DNA of 64,000 bases from Paenibacillus endoradicis (GCF_024721975.1 NZ_JANQBB010000010.1:1-64000), one strand, 5' to 3'. Shown: positions 37,008 to 50,095, counted from the stretch's first letter. Notes: generated by a model from the sequence alone, not told the origin. Program-made: numbers and translations.

Positions 37008-37240
37008 GAAGTTCATCAAGAAGTAATATGAAAAGTTTTAGATTATGCTTCCGAGGCAACTTTTCAATCATGGGAAGTTCATCAAGAAGTAATATGAAAA
37101 GTTTTAGATTATGCTTCCGAGGCAACTTTTCAATCATGGGAAGTTCATCAAGAAGTAATATGAAAAGTTTTAGATTATGCTTCCGAAGCAACTTTTCAAT
37201 CATGAGAAGTTCATCAAGAAGTAATATGAAAAGTTTTAGG
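37008..37240 (+). repeat. 66-bp tandem repeat array between oppC and oppD
   Basis: The word GTTCATCAAGAAGTAATATG recurs at 37011, 37077, 37143 and 37209, an exact 66-bp period with about 3.5 units nearly identical in sequence. Each full unit has a stem, TGAAAAGTT with AACTTTTCA. The last unit breaks off at AAAAGTTTTAG and runs into AGGAGGTGG, the SD of oppD. Because 66 is divisible by three, both strands keep long open frames here, but these lack SDs and I do not call a gene. Confidence 0.95.
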
Positions 37241-37250
37241 AGGTGGAATA

Positions 37251-38249
37251 ATGGAAAAGCTACTTGAGGTACAGGATCTTAAAGTTCACTTTAATGTCCG
37301 TGGTGGTGTCGTTCAAGCTGTCCGTGGTGTGAACTTTCACATCAATAAGGGTGAAGCAGTAGCGATTGTTGGCGAATCTGGTTGCGGCAAAAGTGTAACT
37401 GCTCAATCTCTAATGCGCCTTGTTCCAAGCCCCCCTGCTGTCATAAGCGGATCTATTATGTTCGAAGGTAATGATTTACTGAAAAAAAGTGAAAAAGAAA
37501 TGGAAGCGATTCGTGGTAAAGATATTGGGATGATCTTTCAAGATCCGATGACTTCTTTGAATCCTACCTTAACAATAGGCACACAAATAGTTGAAGGTTT
37601 GTTAAAGCATGAGAAGCTAAGTAAAGCTCAGGCTCGTGATCGTGCCATTGAAATGCTTACACTTGTAGGTATTCCGAATCCGGCAGATCGTATTAAACAG
37701 TATCCTCATCAATTTTCTGGTGGTATGCGTCAACGTGCGATGATTGCCATTGCGCTTGCATGTAATCCTTCACTGTTGATCGCTGATGAACCTACAACTG
37801 CGTTAGATGTAACGATTCAAGCGCAAATTATGCAAGTAATGAAAGATTTACAGAAAAAGATGGGTACTTCGATTGTTCTTATCACGCATGACCTTGGAGT
37901 CGTAGCCGACGTATGTGATAGAGTTATTGTTATGTATGCGGGTAAAGTTGTAGAGACAGGAACAAAGTACGAGATCTTTAATAATCCACAACATCCATAT
38001 ACTAGAGGTTTGCTTCGCTCTGTGCCACGTCTTGATCAGAAGAAAGATGAACCATTGATTCCGATTCATGGTACACCTCCAGATCTGTTCTCACCACCTA
38101 AGGGCTGTAGTTTTAGTGCACGTTGTCCTGAAGCGATGAGAGTATGCGTCAATAATGATCCAGATCTTGTATCGGCAGAAGACAATGAAGCTCACCGTTC
38201 TGCTTGTTGGTTGTTACACCCTTATGCGAAAGAGGGGGAATCAGAATGA
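37251..38249 (+). CDS. oppD: Oligopeptide ABC transporter ATPase OppD
   Basis: A 332-residue ABC ATPase. Walker A GESGCGKS (about 40-47), Q-loop, signature FSGGMRQRAMIA, Walker B LLIADEPTT and the switch His in ITHDLG. The C-terminal oligopeptide domain has the Cys cluster CSFSARCPEAMRVC...C typical of OppD/DppD, some of which bind an iron-sulfur cluster. ATG with SD AGGAGGTGG formed at the end of the tandem repeats. It overlaps oppF by ATGA. Confidence 0.95.
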   Translation: MEKLLEVQDLKVHFNVRGGVVQAVRGVNFHINKGEAVAIVGESGCGKSVTAQSLMRLVPSPPAVISGSIMFEGNDLLKKSEKEMEAIRGKDIGMIFQDPMTSLNPTLTIGTQIVEGLLKHEKLSKAQARDRAIEMLTLVGIPNPADRIKQYPHQFSGGMRQRAMIAIALACNPSLLIADEPTTALDVTIQAQIMQVMKDLQKKMGTSIVLITHDLGVVADVCDRVIVMYAGKVVETGTKYEIFNNPQHPYTRGLLRSVPRLDQKKDEPLIPIHGTPPDLFSPPKGCSFSARCPEAMRVCVNNDPDLVSAEDNEAHRSACWLLHPYAKEGESE

Positions 38250-39202
38250 GTAAGCCATTAATAGAAATTAATCATCTCAGTAAATTTTTCAATCTTGGAA
38301 ATAACAATATTTTGAAAGCTGTTAACGATATAACATTTTCTATTCAGCAAGGGGAAACTGTTGGTGTTGTTGGAGAGTCTGGTTGTGGTAAATCTACTGC
38401 AGGCCGTACAATGATGCGACTATACGAGCCTACTGAAGGAGAAGTTCTGTTCCAGGGTAAAAATATATACGGTTTGAAAGGCAATGAGATGAAGGCCCTT
38501 CGTCGAAATATGCAAATGATATTCCAAGATCCGTATGCATCGCTTAATCCAAGAATGACCGTTATGGACATTATTGGAGAAGCTTTAGATGTTCACAAAT
38601 TAACGAGTAGTCGGGCTGAGCGTAAGAAGAAAGTAGAACAACTACTGGAGCTTGTTAATCTTAACTCTGCTCATGCATCACGTTATCCTCATGAATTCTC
38701 TGGTGGACAACGTCAACGGATTGGAATTGCGCGTGCACTTGCAGTAGATCCGAAATTCATTATTGCTGACGAACCGATTTCCGCACTGGATGTATCGATT
38801 CAAGCTCAAGTGGTGAACCTACTACAAGAGTTGCAACGTGACATGGGATTAACCTATTTATTTATCGCTCATGATCTATCCATGGTTAAACATATTAGTG
38901 ATCGTGTTGCGGTTATGTATCTTGGTAAGATTGTAGAATTGGCAAGTAGTGAAGATTTATATGCTGATCCAAGGCATCCATATACAAGAGCTTTAATGTC
39001 TGCTATTCCGATACCGGATCCTCAAGTTGAGGCAACAAGGGAACGTATCGTATTAACTGGCGACTTACCAAGTCCAATTCATCTGCCGTCGGGATGTCCT
39101 TTCCATACAAGATGTCCGATTGCGACAGAAAAATGTAAAGTAGATGCTCCTAAATTGTTGGATGTTAAGAAGAATCACTTTGCAGCTTGTCATTATGCGT
39201 AA
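38246..39202 (+). CDS. oppF: Oligopeptide ABC transporter ATPase OppF
   Basis: The second ATPase of the importer, 318 residues. Walker A GESGCGKST, signature FSGGQRQRIGIA, Walker B FIIADEPIS, His in IAHDLS, and a C-terminal Cys-rich oligopeptide domain (CPFHTRCPIATEKC). ATG 38246 overlaps the oppD stop (ATGA) and has SD AGAGGGGGA; the longer in-frame extension lies inside oppD. With OppD it powers peptide import. Terminator follows. Confidence 0.95.
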   Translation: MSKPLIEINHLSKFFNLGNNNILKAVNDITFSIQQGETVGVVGESGCGKSTAGRTMMRLYEPTEGEVLFQGKNIYGLKGNEMKALRRNMQMIFQDPYASLNPRMTVMDIIGEALDVHKLTSSRAERKKKVEQLLELVNLNSAHASRYPHEFSGGQRQRIGIARALAVDPKFIIADEPISALDVSIQAQVVNLLQELQRDMGLTYLFIAHDLSMVKHISDRVAVMYLGKIVELASSEDLYADPRHPYTRALMSAIPIPDPQVEATRERIVLTGDLPSPIHLPSGCPFHTRCPIATEKCKVDAPKLLDVKKNHFAACHYA

Positions 39203-39246
39203 AGGATTGTTGTAGCAATTTAATTACGTATAATATGGTATTTAAT

Positions 39247-39282
39247 TTCGACCAGTGGATATGTTCCGCTGGTCGATTTTTG
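39247..39282 (+). terminator. opp operon terminator
   Basis: TCGACCAGTGG pairs with CCGCTGGTCGA around a short loop, followed by TTTTTG. Confidence 0.85.
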
Positions 39283-39385
39283 TATTGTGGATTTGGAAAT
39301 GCTACTGGTATAGATTGAAAATCATGAGATTGGCATAATTTCTCCATGATTAAGTACCACAGTAATGACGGAGGTGTGGTATCAT

Positions 39386-40474
39386 TTGACGTGGTATGTT
39401 TGGCTCGAACGAGAGTTTATAGTTAGTCAATTTATAGTTTCTATTATAAGTGTATTAGTTGCTTGGCTATTCAAACGTTACGTAATCAAATATGTTTTTC
39501 GATTTATAATGAATCGGATAAAGAAAGATCGATTACTGCCGAAGATACTGAATGCTTTAGAGCCGCTAATTGGAGCTTTAATTCTGTGGAGTGCTATTTA
39601 TTTCGCAATTAATAATTATGTGGACCCAAATTGGAAGTACAACGTAGTAATAGATCGAATGTTTCGGAGTATTATTGTAATTATTATTGGAATTGGAATT
39701 TATCGAATGTCTGCTTCATCGTCAGAAGTAATTGAAGAAATTGCAATTTCATCAGGTATTGAGAAAAATAGTATGATATTGCCGCTATTATCTCGTATTG
39801 TTCGTTTGCTCGTCTTAATCTTAATGTTTACGCTTATTATCGCAGAATGGGGATATAGTATTAATGGGGTAGTTGCGGGGCTTGGACTGGGAAGTGTGGC
39901 TATTGCATTAGCAGCAAAAGACACAGTGAGTAATATTCTGGCCGGAATTATTATTATTTCAGAAAAACCATTCGGTAAGGGAGATTGGATTCTTACTCCT
40001 GATGTAGAAGGTTTCGTTGAAGACATCACTTTCAGAAGTTCACGTATTCGTACTTTCGCTGATGCGCTTGTTACCGTTCCTAATCACAAGCTTGTTGATC
40101 AACCTATAACCAATTGGTCCAAGATGGGTCGTAGAAGAATTACGTATCATGTACACGTAAGATTAGATTCCGATCTAGATCGCTTGCAACAAGCGATGAA
40201 GAAAATGGAAACATACTTGGATCAACATGAAGAGATTGATGACCGTATGGTAATGGTTCGCTTTAATGAAATTCAAGAGGGAAGTTTAAGTATCTTTCTA
40301 TATTATTTTTCGAAGACGACGATATGGAAAGAACATTTGCTCATTAGACAGGAAACGATGATTGCCTTAATTCAGATTTTACAAAAAGAAGGTATTCAAC
40401 TTGCTTATCCAATGCAAAGAATTGTAGTTGAAAGTTCAATTGAAAAAGAACCGGTCGAACTGTTCAATAGCTAG
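39386..40474 (+). CDS. Small-conductance mechanosensitive channel (MscS family)
   Basis: A 362-residue membrane protein with about four to five TM helices. The pore helix has the MscS signature GVVAGLGLGSVAIALAAKDT, followed by the beta domain (GDWILTPDVEGFVEDITFRSSRIRTF, VPNHKL) and a cytoplasmic alpha-beta domain. Such channels release solutes upon hypo-osmotic shock. TTG 39386 lies 9 nt after SD GGAGGTG and is preferred over ATG 39365, which precedes that SD. It is downstream of opp but behind a terminator. Confidence 0.88.
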   Translation: MTWYVWLEREFIVSQFIVSIISVLVAWLFKRYVIKYVFRFIMNRIKKDRLLPKILNALEPLIGALILWSAIYFAINNYVDPNWKYNVVIDRMFRSIIVIIIGIGIYRMSASSSEVIEEIAISSGIEKNSMILPLLSRIVRLLVLILMFTLIIAEWGYSINGVVAGLGLGSVAIALAAKDTVSNILAGIIIISEKPFGKGDWILTPDVEGFVEDITFRSSRIRTFADALVTVPNHKLVDQPITNWSKMGRRRITYHVHVRLDSDLDRLQQAMKKMETYLDQHEEIDDRMVMVRFNEIQEGSLSIFLYYFSKTTIWKEHLLIRQETMIALIQILQKEGIQLAYPMQRIVVESSIEKEPVELFNS

Positions 40475-40637
40475 TTCAATGCGGTCATTTAATTACTATA
40501 TAGATTCCATACCATGATCTGCAGTTTCTATAACGAATTTTGGTGCAACAAGCAGTCTTCAGTGCTATAATAAGTTGGATTATGAGCAATATTAATAAGG
40601 TTAGCAATAAAATATATACACCATTCTAGGAGGTTCC

Positions 40638-41267
40638 ATGAGCAATTTATTTATTTGTGATCATCCGATGATCCAGCATAAGCTTACTTTTATTCGAGAT
40701 AAGGAAACTAATACGAAAGATTTCCGTGAACTAATCGATGAAGTAGCTACTTTCATGGCATATGAAATTACAAGAGAAATTCCACTTCAGACGATCAAGG
40801 TTGAAACGCCAGTTGCGATCACAGATTCTAAAATTGTCTCAGGACGCATGCTTGGATTAGTTCCAATTTTACGTGCTGGACTAGGTATGGTTGATGGTAT
40901 CTTGAAATTGATTCCTTCTGCAAAAGTAGGTCATATCGGGCTTGCTCGAGACCATGAAACGCTACAACCTAAAGAGTACTATATTAATTTACCAACCGAT
41001 GCACAAGATAGAATGCTAATTGTCATCGATCCAATGCTAGCTACAGGTGGTTCTGCAATTGCAGCTCTTAACTCATTGAAGCAACGTGGTTGTGAAGTTA
41101 TGAAGTTAATGTGTATTATTGCCGCGCCAGAAGGTGTGAAAGCAGTGCAAGAAGCTCATCCAGATGTTGATATCTACATCGCTGCATTAGATGAAGGATT
41201 GAATGAAAAAGGCTATATCGTTCCAGGACTAGGTGACGCAGGTGACCGCATTTTTGGTACAAACTAA
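40638..41267 (+). CDS. upp: Uracil phosphoribosyltransferase
   Basis: A salvage enzyme that converts uracil and PRPP to UMP. The 209-residue length is standard. The PRPP loop is [11 protein letters not shown], and the uracil-binding C-terminal segment [12 protein letters not shown] is intact. ATG with SD CTAGGAGG. In B. subtilis upp directly follows glyA; here about 7.8 kb with opp and mscS lies between. Repeat R9 starts 9 bp after the stop codon. Confidence 0.97.
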   Translation: MSNLFICDHPMIQHKLTFIRDKETNTKDFRELIDEVATFMAYEITREIPLQTIKVETPVAITDSKIVSGRMLGLVPILRAGLGMVDGILKLIPSAKVGHIGLARDHETLQPKEYYINLPTDAQDRMLIVIDPMLATGGSAIAALNSLKQRGCEVMKLMCIIAAPEGVKAVQEAHPDVDIYIAALDEGLNEKGYIVPGLGDAGDRIFGTN

Positions 41268-41275
41268 GAGGTGGC

Positions 41276-41485
41276 TCAAATTGTTCGCTTGTGATCACGA
41301 TATTTCGGATTGTAGCATAATCGACTGCGAATATGAAACAAACTTAGAAAGTTTAGCGTAAGCTTCCGATGTATGTTTCTTGCAGAAACATTGTCGGTTC
41401 GCGTGTACCAACCGTGTACACTTGCGCTTCCGCCTTTCCCAGGTAGCGTTCCATCTTCTTGACGGGCGACAAGTGAACAATTTGA
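41276..41485 (+). repeat. Structured intergenic repeat, long copy R9
   Basis: A 210-bp copy with the longest outer stem: 17 nt TCAAATTGTTCGCTTGT (41276-41292) pair with ACAAGTGAACAATTTGA (41469-41485) through 16 Watson-Crick pairs and one G-U. It carries GTGATCACGA, a module with TGTTTCTTGCAGAAACA, a GTGTACCAACCGTGTACAC hairpin and GCGTTCCATCTTCTTG. The extra hairpins match R2. Confidence 0.82.
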
Positions 41486-41540
41486 CCTTTATTAGAATTA
41501 AGCAGATATGGATTGATAAGTAGAATTGGAGTGGAGCAGT

Positions 41541-42689
41541 TTGTCTAAGTTAAAAGTAATGACAATTTTCGGCACTAGACCAGAAGCTGTAAAGATGGCT
41601 CCTTTAGTATTAGAGCTGCAAAAACGCGATGATCAAATTGAGTCAATCGTATGTGTGACTGCACAGCATCGTCAAATGTTAGATCAAGTACTCGACTTTT
41701 TCGAGATCAAACCAAACTATGACTTGAATGTTATGAAGGATCGTCAGACGTTAACGGAGACGACAGTTCGTGTACTTGAAGGTCTTGATCCCGTACTTGA
41801 TGAAGCAAAGCCCGATATCGTATTAGTACATGGAGATACACAAACGACATTTTTAGCTAGTTATGCATCATTCTTAAAGAAAATCAAAGTCGGTCATGTT
41901 GAAGCAGGACTTCGTACATGGAACAAAATGTCTCCGTATCCCGAGGAGATGAATCGTCAGCTTGCTGGTGTATTATCTGATGTTCATTTTGCGCCTACTG
42001 ATTGGTCTGCGAATAATCTTCGCAAAGAAAATAAGAATGAAGATACGATTTACGTTACAGGTAATACTGCTACAGATGTATTCCAATACACAGTTGATGA
42101 ATCTTTTACACATCCTGTCATCGAATGGGCGAAAGGCAAACGTATGATTCTAATGACGGCACATCGCCGGGAATCATTAGGTGAGCCACATCGACATATT
42201 TTCAATGCCGTAAAACGCATTGCTGATGAGTTCGAAGATGTTGTATTCGTATATGCCGTGCATCCCAATCCAGCAGTACGTGAACCAGCTCAAGAAATTT
42301 TGGGCAATCACCCACGTATTCAGTTGATTGATCCTTTAGATGTATTTGAATTCCATAATTTTTATCCGCATACTTATATGATAATGACAGATTCTGGCGG
42401 ATTACAGGAAGAAGCACCTTCATTCGGTGTTCCAACACTTGTACTACGTGACACAACAGAGCGTCCAGAAGGCATAGAAGCAGGAACGTTAGAACTTGTA
42501 GGCACAGATGAAGAACAAGTCTATGAACGCGCAAAAGCATTGTTAAGCGACTCTGAATTATACATGCGTATGAGCCAATCGGCGAATCCATATGGTGATG
42601 GACGAGCTTCTGAGCGCATTGTAGATGCAATTTTACATCATTTTGGCAAAATATCTGAGCGTCCAGATTCGTTCACACAACGTTCATAG
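41541..42689 (+). CDS. mnaA: UDP-N-acetylglucosamine 2-epimerase
   Basis: A non-hydrolysing epimerase giving UDP-ManNAc for teichoic acid linkage units or other wall glycans, 382 residues in a GT-B fold. Signature parts are FGTRPEAVKM at the N terminus, HVEAGLRTWNKMSPYPEEMNRQ and DSGGLQEEAP. TTG 41541 has GGAGTGGAG upstream and gives MSKLKVMTIFGTRPE; an earlier in-frame TTG at 41526 overlaps that SD. The place between upp and atp is as in B. subtilis mnaA. Confidence 0.94.
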   Translation: MSKLKVMTIFGTRPEAVKMAPLVLELQKRDDQIESIVCVTAQHRQMLDQVLDFFEIKPNYDLNVMKDRQTLTETTVRVLEGLDPVLDEAKPDIVLVHGDTQTTFLASYASFLKKIKVGHVEAGLRTWNKMSPYPEEMNRQLAGVLSDVHFAPTDWSANNLRKENKNEDTIYVTGNTATDVFQYTVDESFTHPVIEWAKGKRMILMTAHRRESLGEPHRHIFNAVKRIADEFEDVVFVYAVHPNPAVREPAQEILGNHPRIQLIDPLDVFEFHNFYPHTYMIMTDSGGLQEEAPSFGVPTLVLRDTTERPEGIEAGTLELVGTDEEQVYERAKALLSDSELYMRMSQSANPYGDGRASERIVDAILHHFGKISERPDSFTQRS

Positions 42690-42755
42690 TTTGCGTAAAA
42701 GATATGGCGAAAGTCTGAATATACAGTATACAGTAGTACTGTACGGTTTCTAATT

Positions 42756-42789
42756 GCGAACATCCCTTGTCTGACAAGGGATTGCTCGC
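42756..42789 (+). terminator. Hairpin between mnaA and the atp operon
   Basis: GCGAACATCCCTTGTC pairs with GACAAGGGATTGCTCGC (one mismatch region) around a single T. No clear U-tract. Probably the 3' end structure of mnaA. Confidence 0.5.
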
Positions 42790-42821
42790 TATACATAAGA
42801 GAATAATTCTCGGAATTTGAA

Positions 42822-42851
42822 TTGACAAACCTTCTTCTGCTTCGATAAAAT
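42822..42851 (+). promoter_or_regulatory. atp operon promoter
   Basis: TTGACA (42822-42827) and TAAAAT (42846-42851) with 18-bp spacing, about 25 nt upstream of the first atpI-type gene. Confidence 0.6.
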
Positions 42852-42876
42852 ATATAAGGATTGATAGGAGTGTCCT

Positions 42877-43104
42877 ATGGCTAAAAAGAAACTAGACCAA
42901 CCTTTATATGCAGTAGGTCTAATGGGGGCAATTGGCGTTCAGATTGCTGCCTGTATAGTTATAGGGTATTGGATTGGCTCTTATGTTAGCGATATAACCG
43001 GTAGTAAAGGTTGGGTCATCGGTGGTGTTCTAACTGGACTTGCTCTCGGGATTGGATCAGCTATCCTTATCGTTATGAAGATGTTGGAGGGCTCCGATGG
43101 ATAA
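42877..43104 (+). CDS. AtpZ/AtpI-type small membrane protein
   Basis: A 75-residue protein with two TM helices (about 10-32 and 44-67) and a basic N terminus (MAKKK). The pattern is that of the AtpZ/AtpI family found at the head of atp operons, where such proteins aid c-ring or magnesium-related functions. It overlaps the next gene by 8 bp. ATG with SD GATAGGAG. Confidence 0.82.
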   Translation: MAKKKLDQPLYAVGLMGAIGVQIAACIVIGYWIGSYVSDITGSKGWVIGGVLTGLALGIGSAILIVMKMLEGSDG

Positions 43105-43486
43105 TATGATGAAGTCAGCTACGCGCTGGATGCTCGGCCTCACTGCAGTATGCATAATACTATGGGCAATCGTTCCTAGTTGGAAACCAGTCATGTTAGG
43201 TTTGGCTGTGGGCTTAGCAGCAAGTGCTATGAATGCGTTTTTATTGAAACGTAGAGTCGCTTTAGTAGCGGAAATTGCGAGTCAAGAAGGAACGCAGACG
43301 AAGCGGAAGGGACTTGGATTCGGAAGTAGAGTTGCAATGGTACTACTTGTTGCGATGTTTGCTGTGAAGTATCCTGAAACGCTTAATTTGCCGGCAGCTT
43401 TGTCAGGCAGTATGGTGTTTCCCTTTTTGATTCTAGTAGTAGCTTTAATTCATAACGCGAAAACAAATAATAGCGGAAAGGGGTGA
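43097..43486 (+). CDS. atpI: ATP synthase subunit I
   Basis: A 129-residue membrane protein with four predicted TM segments and a central basic loop (KRRVALVAEIASQEGTQTKRKG). It matches AtpI of Firmicute atp operons, a chaperone-like factor that helps assemble the c-ring. ATG 43097 lies within the end of the preceding gene, with SD GGAGGG, suggesting coupling. atpB follows after 9 bp. Confidence 0.88.
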   Translation: MDNMMKSATRWMLGLTAVCIILWAIVPSWKPVMLGLAVGLAASAMNAFLLKRRVALVAEIASQEGTQTKRKGLGFGSRVAMVLLVAMFAVKYPETLNLPAALSGSMVFPFLILVVALIHNAKTNNSGKG

Positions 43487-43495
43487 TATTGTCTT

Positions 43496-44257
43496 ATGCA
43501 TTTGTTTCCAATAGTGAATGTGATGGGTATTGAATTTGACCTTTCAGCTATCATTGCCATCGTCGTCACGATGATTGTTATTTTGGTTCTCGCACGACTT
43601 GCAGTTCGTAATTTATCAGTTGAAAATCCTGGTAAAATGCAAAACTTTATGGAGTGGGTCATTGATTTCGTACACAATACGATTGCTAGTGCTATGCCGC
43701 TAGAGAAAGTGAAGAAGTTCGTATCTCTTGGTATGACACTTATTCTTTTCATCTTTGTTGCCAATATTCTTGGCTTACCATTCCAAATTGTCACAACAAC
43801 AGATCAACAAATTTTTGGCGTAACTGCTGAGTATCTTGCCAAACATCATGGCGAAGCTCATCTCGCTTGGTGGAAATCACCAACAGCAGATATTTCTGTA
43901 ACAGCGGGTCTTGCAATTGTTGTGTTTTTCATTATTCACTTCTTAGGGGTGAAATGGAACGCGAAACATTACTTCCAGCATTATTTCAAACCGTATCCGA
44001 TCTTCTTCCCATTGAACATTATCGAGACTGTAGCAAAACCAGTTACATTGGCGCTGCGTCTATACGCTAATATTTATGCGGGTGAAATTCTAATTTCTAC
44101 GATCTTGAAGCTTGGTGTGTTGGGTCTTCCTTTCATGGTAGCGTGGCAAGGTTTCAGTTTATTTGTAGGTGGTATTCAAGCCTTCCTATTCGTAATTCTT
44201 ACCATGGTATACATCTCTCAAGCAGCAATTCATGATGAAGAAGAACATGCACATTAA
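43496..44257 (+). CDS. atpB: ATP synthase F0 subunit a
   Basis: The 253-residue stator channel subunit. It has about six TM segments; the essential Arg is in VTLALRLYANIYAGEIL. Together with the c-ring it forms the two half channels for proton flow. SD GGGGTGAT before the ATG. A hairpin (44272-44303) lies between it and atpE. Confidence 0.96.
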   Translation: MHLFPIVNVMGIEFDLSAIIAIVVTMIVILVLARLAVRNLSVENPGKMQNFMEWVIDFVHNTIASAMPLEKVKKFVSLGMTLILFIFVANILGLPFQIVTTTDQQIFGVTAEYLAKHHGEAHLAWWKSPTADISVTAGLAIVVFFIIHFLGVKWNAKHYFQHYFKPYPIFFPLNIIETVAKPVTLALRLYANIYAGEILISTILKLGVLGLPFMVAWQGFSLFVGGIQAFLFVILTMVYISQAAIHDEEEHAH

Positions 44258-44271
44258 TTCTAGCAACTTGC

Positions 44272-44303
44272 TTTGAACGGACTTATCTAGTCGGATTCAA
44301 AGT
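44272..44303 (+). other. Intercistronic hairpin atpB-atpE
   Basis: CTTTGAACGGACT pairs with AGTCGGATTCAAAG (one bulge) around TATCT. Such structures before atpE are known to help its high translation or mRNA stability; here that is inference. Confidence 0.5.
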
Positions 44304-44370
44304 TCGTTATACATGCTCTACCCAATGAAACACAAAAAATGAATTGATAAATTCGAGGAGGATTTTTTAA

Positions 44371-44586
<216 letters not shown>

Positions 44587-44669
44587 TGGGCGCTCTTGGC
44601 GGGGAAGGCCTAGCCCTCTTCGCCTTTATTATGATTCGAGGTTACTAAATCGAAGAAAGGAGTGCAGCT

Positions 44670-45152
44670 ATGGATTTTTATCCTTCATCCACTGTATTTA
44701 CAATTCTAGCATTCATCGCTTTGATGTTGTTATTGAATAAATATGCTTTTGGACCTTTGTTCGCAGTTATGGAAAAACGCAGACAGTTGATTCAAGAGCA
44801 AATGAATACTGCAGCATCTAGTCGTCAAGAAGCAGAAGCTTCAATGGCAGAGCAAAAAGCAGCACTTGAAGAAGCACGTAAGGAAGCATACGCAATTATC
44901 GAGCAAGCAAGAACAACTAGTTCTATGCAAGCTGATGAAATCGTTCTATCTGCTAAAAATGAATCAGCTCGCTTGAAAAATGAAGCACTCAATGATATCG
45001 AGAGTGAGAAAAATAAAGCGATCTCCGCACTTCGTGCAGAAGTGGGCGGCATTTCTGTGCAAATCGCATCTAAAATCATCGAGAAACAAGTTGATGAGAA
45101 GTCTCAAGAGGCTCTTGTTGATAAGTACCTAAAAGAGGTTGGAAATAAATGA
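44670..45152 (+). CDS. atpF: ATP synthase F0 subunit b
   Basis: A 160-residue peripheral stalk protein with one N-terminal TM helix (about 8-26) and a long Ala/Glu/Lys-rich coiled coil (30-160). SD GAAAGGAG. It overlaps atpH by ATGA. A GC-rich hairpin lies in the 83-bp gap after atpE. Confidence 0.95.
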   Translation: MDFYPSSTVFTILAFIALMLLLNKYAFGPLFAVMEKRRQLIQEQMNTAASSRQEAEASMAEQKAALEEARKEAYAIIEQARTTSSMQADEIVLSAKNESARLKNEALNDIESEKNKAISALRAEVGGISVQIASKIIEKQVDEKSQEALVDKYLKEVGNK

Positions 45153-45697
45153 GCCGCGATCTAGTGGTAGCGAAGCGCTACGCACAAGCGTTGTTCGAAC
45201 TTGCAACCGCAAGCAAGGTCGTTTCTCAAGTTGAAACAGAATTAAAGTTAATCGTTGATGTACTTAATCATAACGATGAATTAAATAAATTTTTGGATCT
45301 ACCTAGTGTACAATCCGAGAACAAAGTTCAGCTATTGAAAGATTCTTTCGGTACTGAAGTGTCAGAGCTTTTATATCATACTTTACGTCTATTGCTTGAG
45401 CGTGGGCGTCAATCTCTTATTGTTAATCTGTTTGAATCTTATGTGAAGATTGCAGGCAATGCAACGGGTCAAGCCCATGCTGTAGTGTATACAGCAAAAG
45501 CGTTGTCTGATGAGGAGCTTTCAACTATAGCGACTCAATTCGCAAAAATAACAGGCAAAACAATTATTGCGGAGCAAAGTGTGAATCCAGCTCTACTTGG
45601 TGGCGTTCAAGTTCGTATCGGCGATCGTCTGTACGATGGAAGTTTATCAGGTAAGTTAGAACGTTTACAAAAATCATTAAATTCTAAAGCACTGTAG
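45149..45697 (+). CDS. atpH: ATP synthase F1 subunit delta
   Basis: The 182-residue subunit linking stalk b to the top of alpha3beta3. It starts RDLVVAKRYAQALFELA and ends with VNPALLGGVQVRIGDRLYDGSLSGKLERL, both typical of OSCP/delta. Its ATG overlaps the atpF stop. Confidence 0.95.
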   Translation: MSRDLVVAKRYAQALFELATASKVVSQVETELKLIVDVLNHNDELNKFLDLPSVQSENKVQLLKDSFGTEVSELLYHTLRLLLERGRQSLIVNLFESYVKIAGNATGQAHAVVYTAKALSDEELSTIATQFAKITGKTIIAEQSVNPALLGGVQVRIGDRLYDGSLSGKLERLQKSLNSKAL

Positions 45698-47227
<1,530 letters not shown>

Positions 47228-47283
47228 TTGCTCTGACGGTGTAAGTTCGAGATATATGCTATATATGCGTAACATATATAGTT

Positions 47284-47311
47284 GTCTACACTTAGCTTGC
47301 TAGGTGTAGAC
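47284..47311 (+). other. Intercistronic hairpin atpA-atpG
   Basis: GTCTACAC pairs with GGTGTAGAC around TTAGCTTGCTA, in the 136-bp gap between atpA and atpG. It may stabilise or process the mRNA. Confidence 0.45.
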
Positions 47312-47363
47312 CCCTTACCAAGCTTGGCTTAAGCACCGAGCAAACGAAGGCGGGTGAAACGAA

Positions 47364-49665
<2,302 letters not shown>

Positions 49666-49686
49666 CGAAGGGCGGGAGGAATCCAC

Positions 49687-50094
49687 ATGAGTACGTTTCT
49701 AGTTGAAATCGTAACGCCTGAACGTAAAGTTTATGCGAAAGAAGCAACTTTGGTGACGGTAACAGGTATTGAAGGTCAATTAGGTATTATGCCTAATCAT
49801 ATTCCACTTGTTACTCCATTAAAAATTGCTCCTGTAGTTATAAAGCGTAATGGCGGTGTAGACGAGATCGCAGTCAATGGTGGCTTTGTTGAAGTTCGTA
49901 AAGATAAAGTAGTTATTCTTGCTGAAAGTGCTGAAATTGCCGAAGATATTAATATCGAACGTGCAGAAGCAGCGAAGCAACGTGCAGAGCAGCGTTTAGC
50001 ACTTTCTAGAAATGATGAAATTGATTTCCGTAGAGCAGAGTTAGCGTTGCAACGTGCGATGAACCGTTTGCATACAAAACATATTATTAAATAA
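49687..50094 (+). CDS. atpC: ATP synthase F1 subunit epsilon
   Basis: A 135-residue rotor subunit that can inhibit ATP hydrolysis. An N-terminal beta sandwich (1-85; EGQLGIMPNHIPLVTPL) precedes a C-terminal helix pair (90-135). Last gene of the atp operon; SD GGGAGGA and terminator downstream. Confidence 0.95.
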   Translation: MSTFLVEIVTPERKVYAKEATLVTVTGIEGQLGIMPNHIPLVTPLKIAPVVIKRNGGVDEIAVNGGFVEVRKDKVVILAESAEIAEDINIERAEAAKQRAEQRLALSRNDEIDFRRAELALQRAMNRLHTKHIIK

Positions 50095-50095
50095 G

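Noticed and set aside
37008..37240. Possible CRISPR array
   Set aside because: The units are contiguous and identical without unique spacers, and no cas genes are near.
36977..37267. 96-codon plus-strand and 113-codon minus-strand frames across the 66-bp tandem repeats
   Set aside because: Both are open only because the period is a multiple of three. Neither has an SD, and the sequence is pure repeat.
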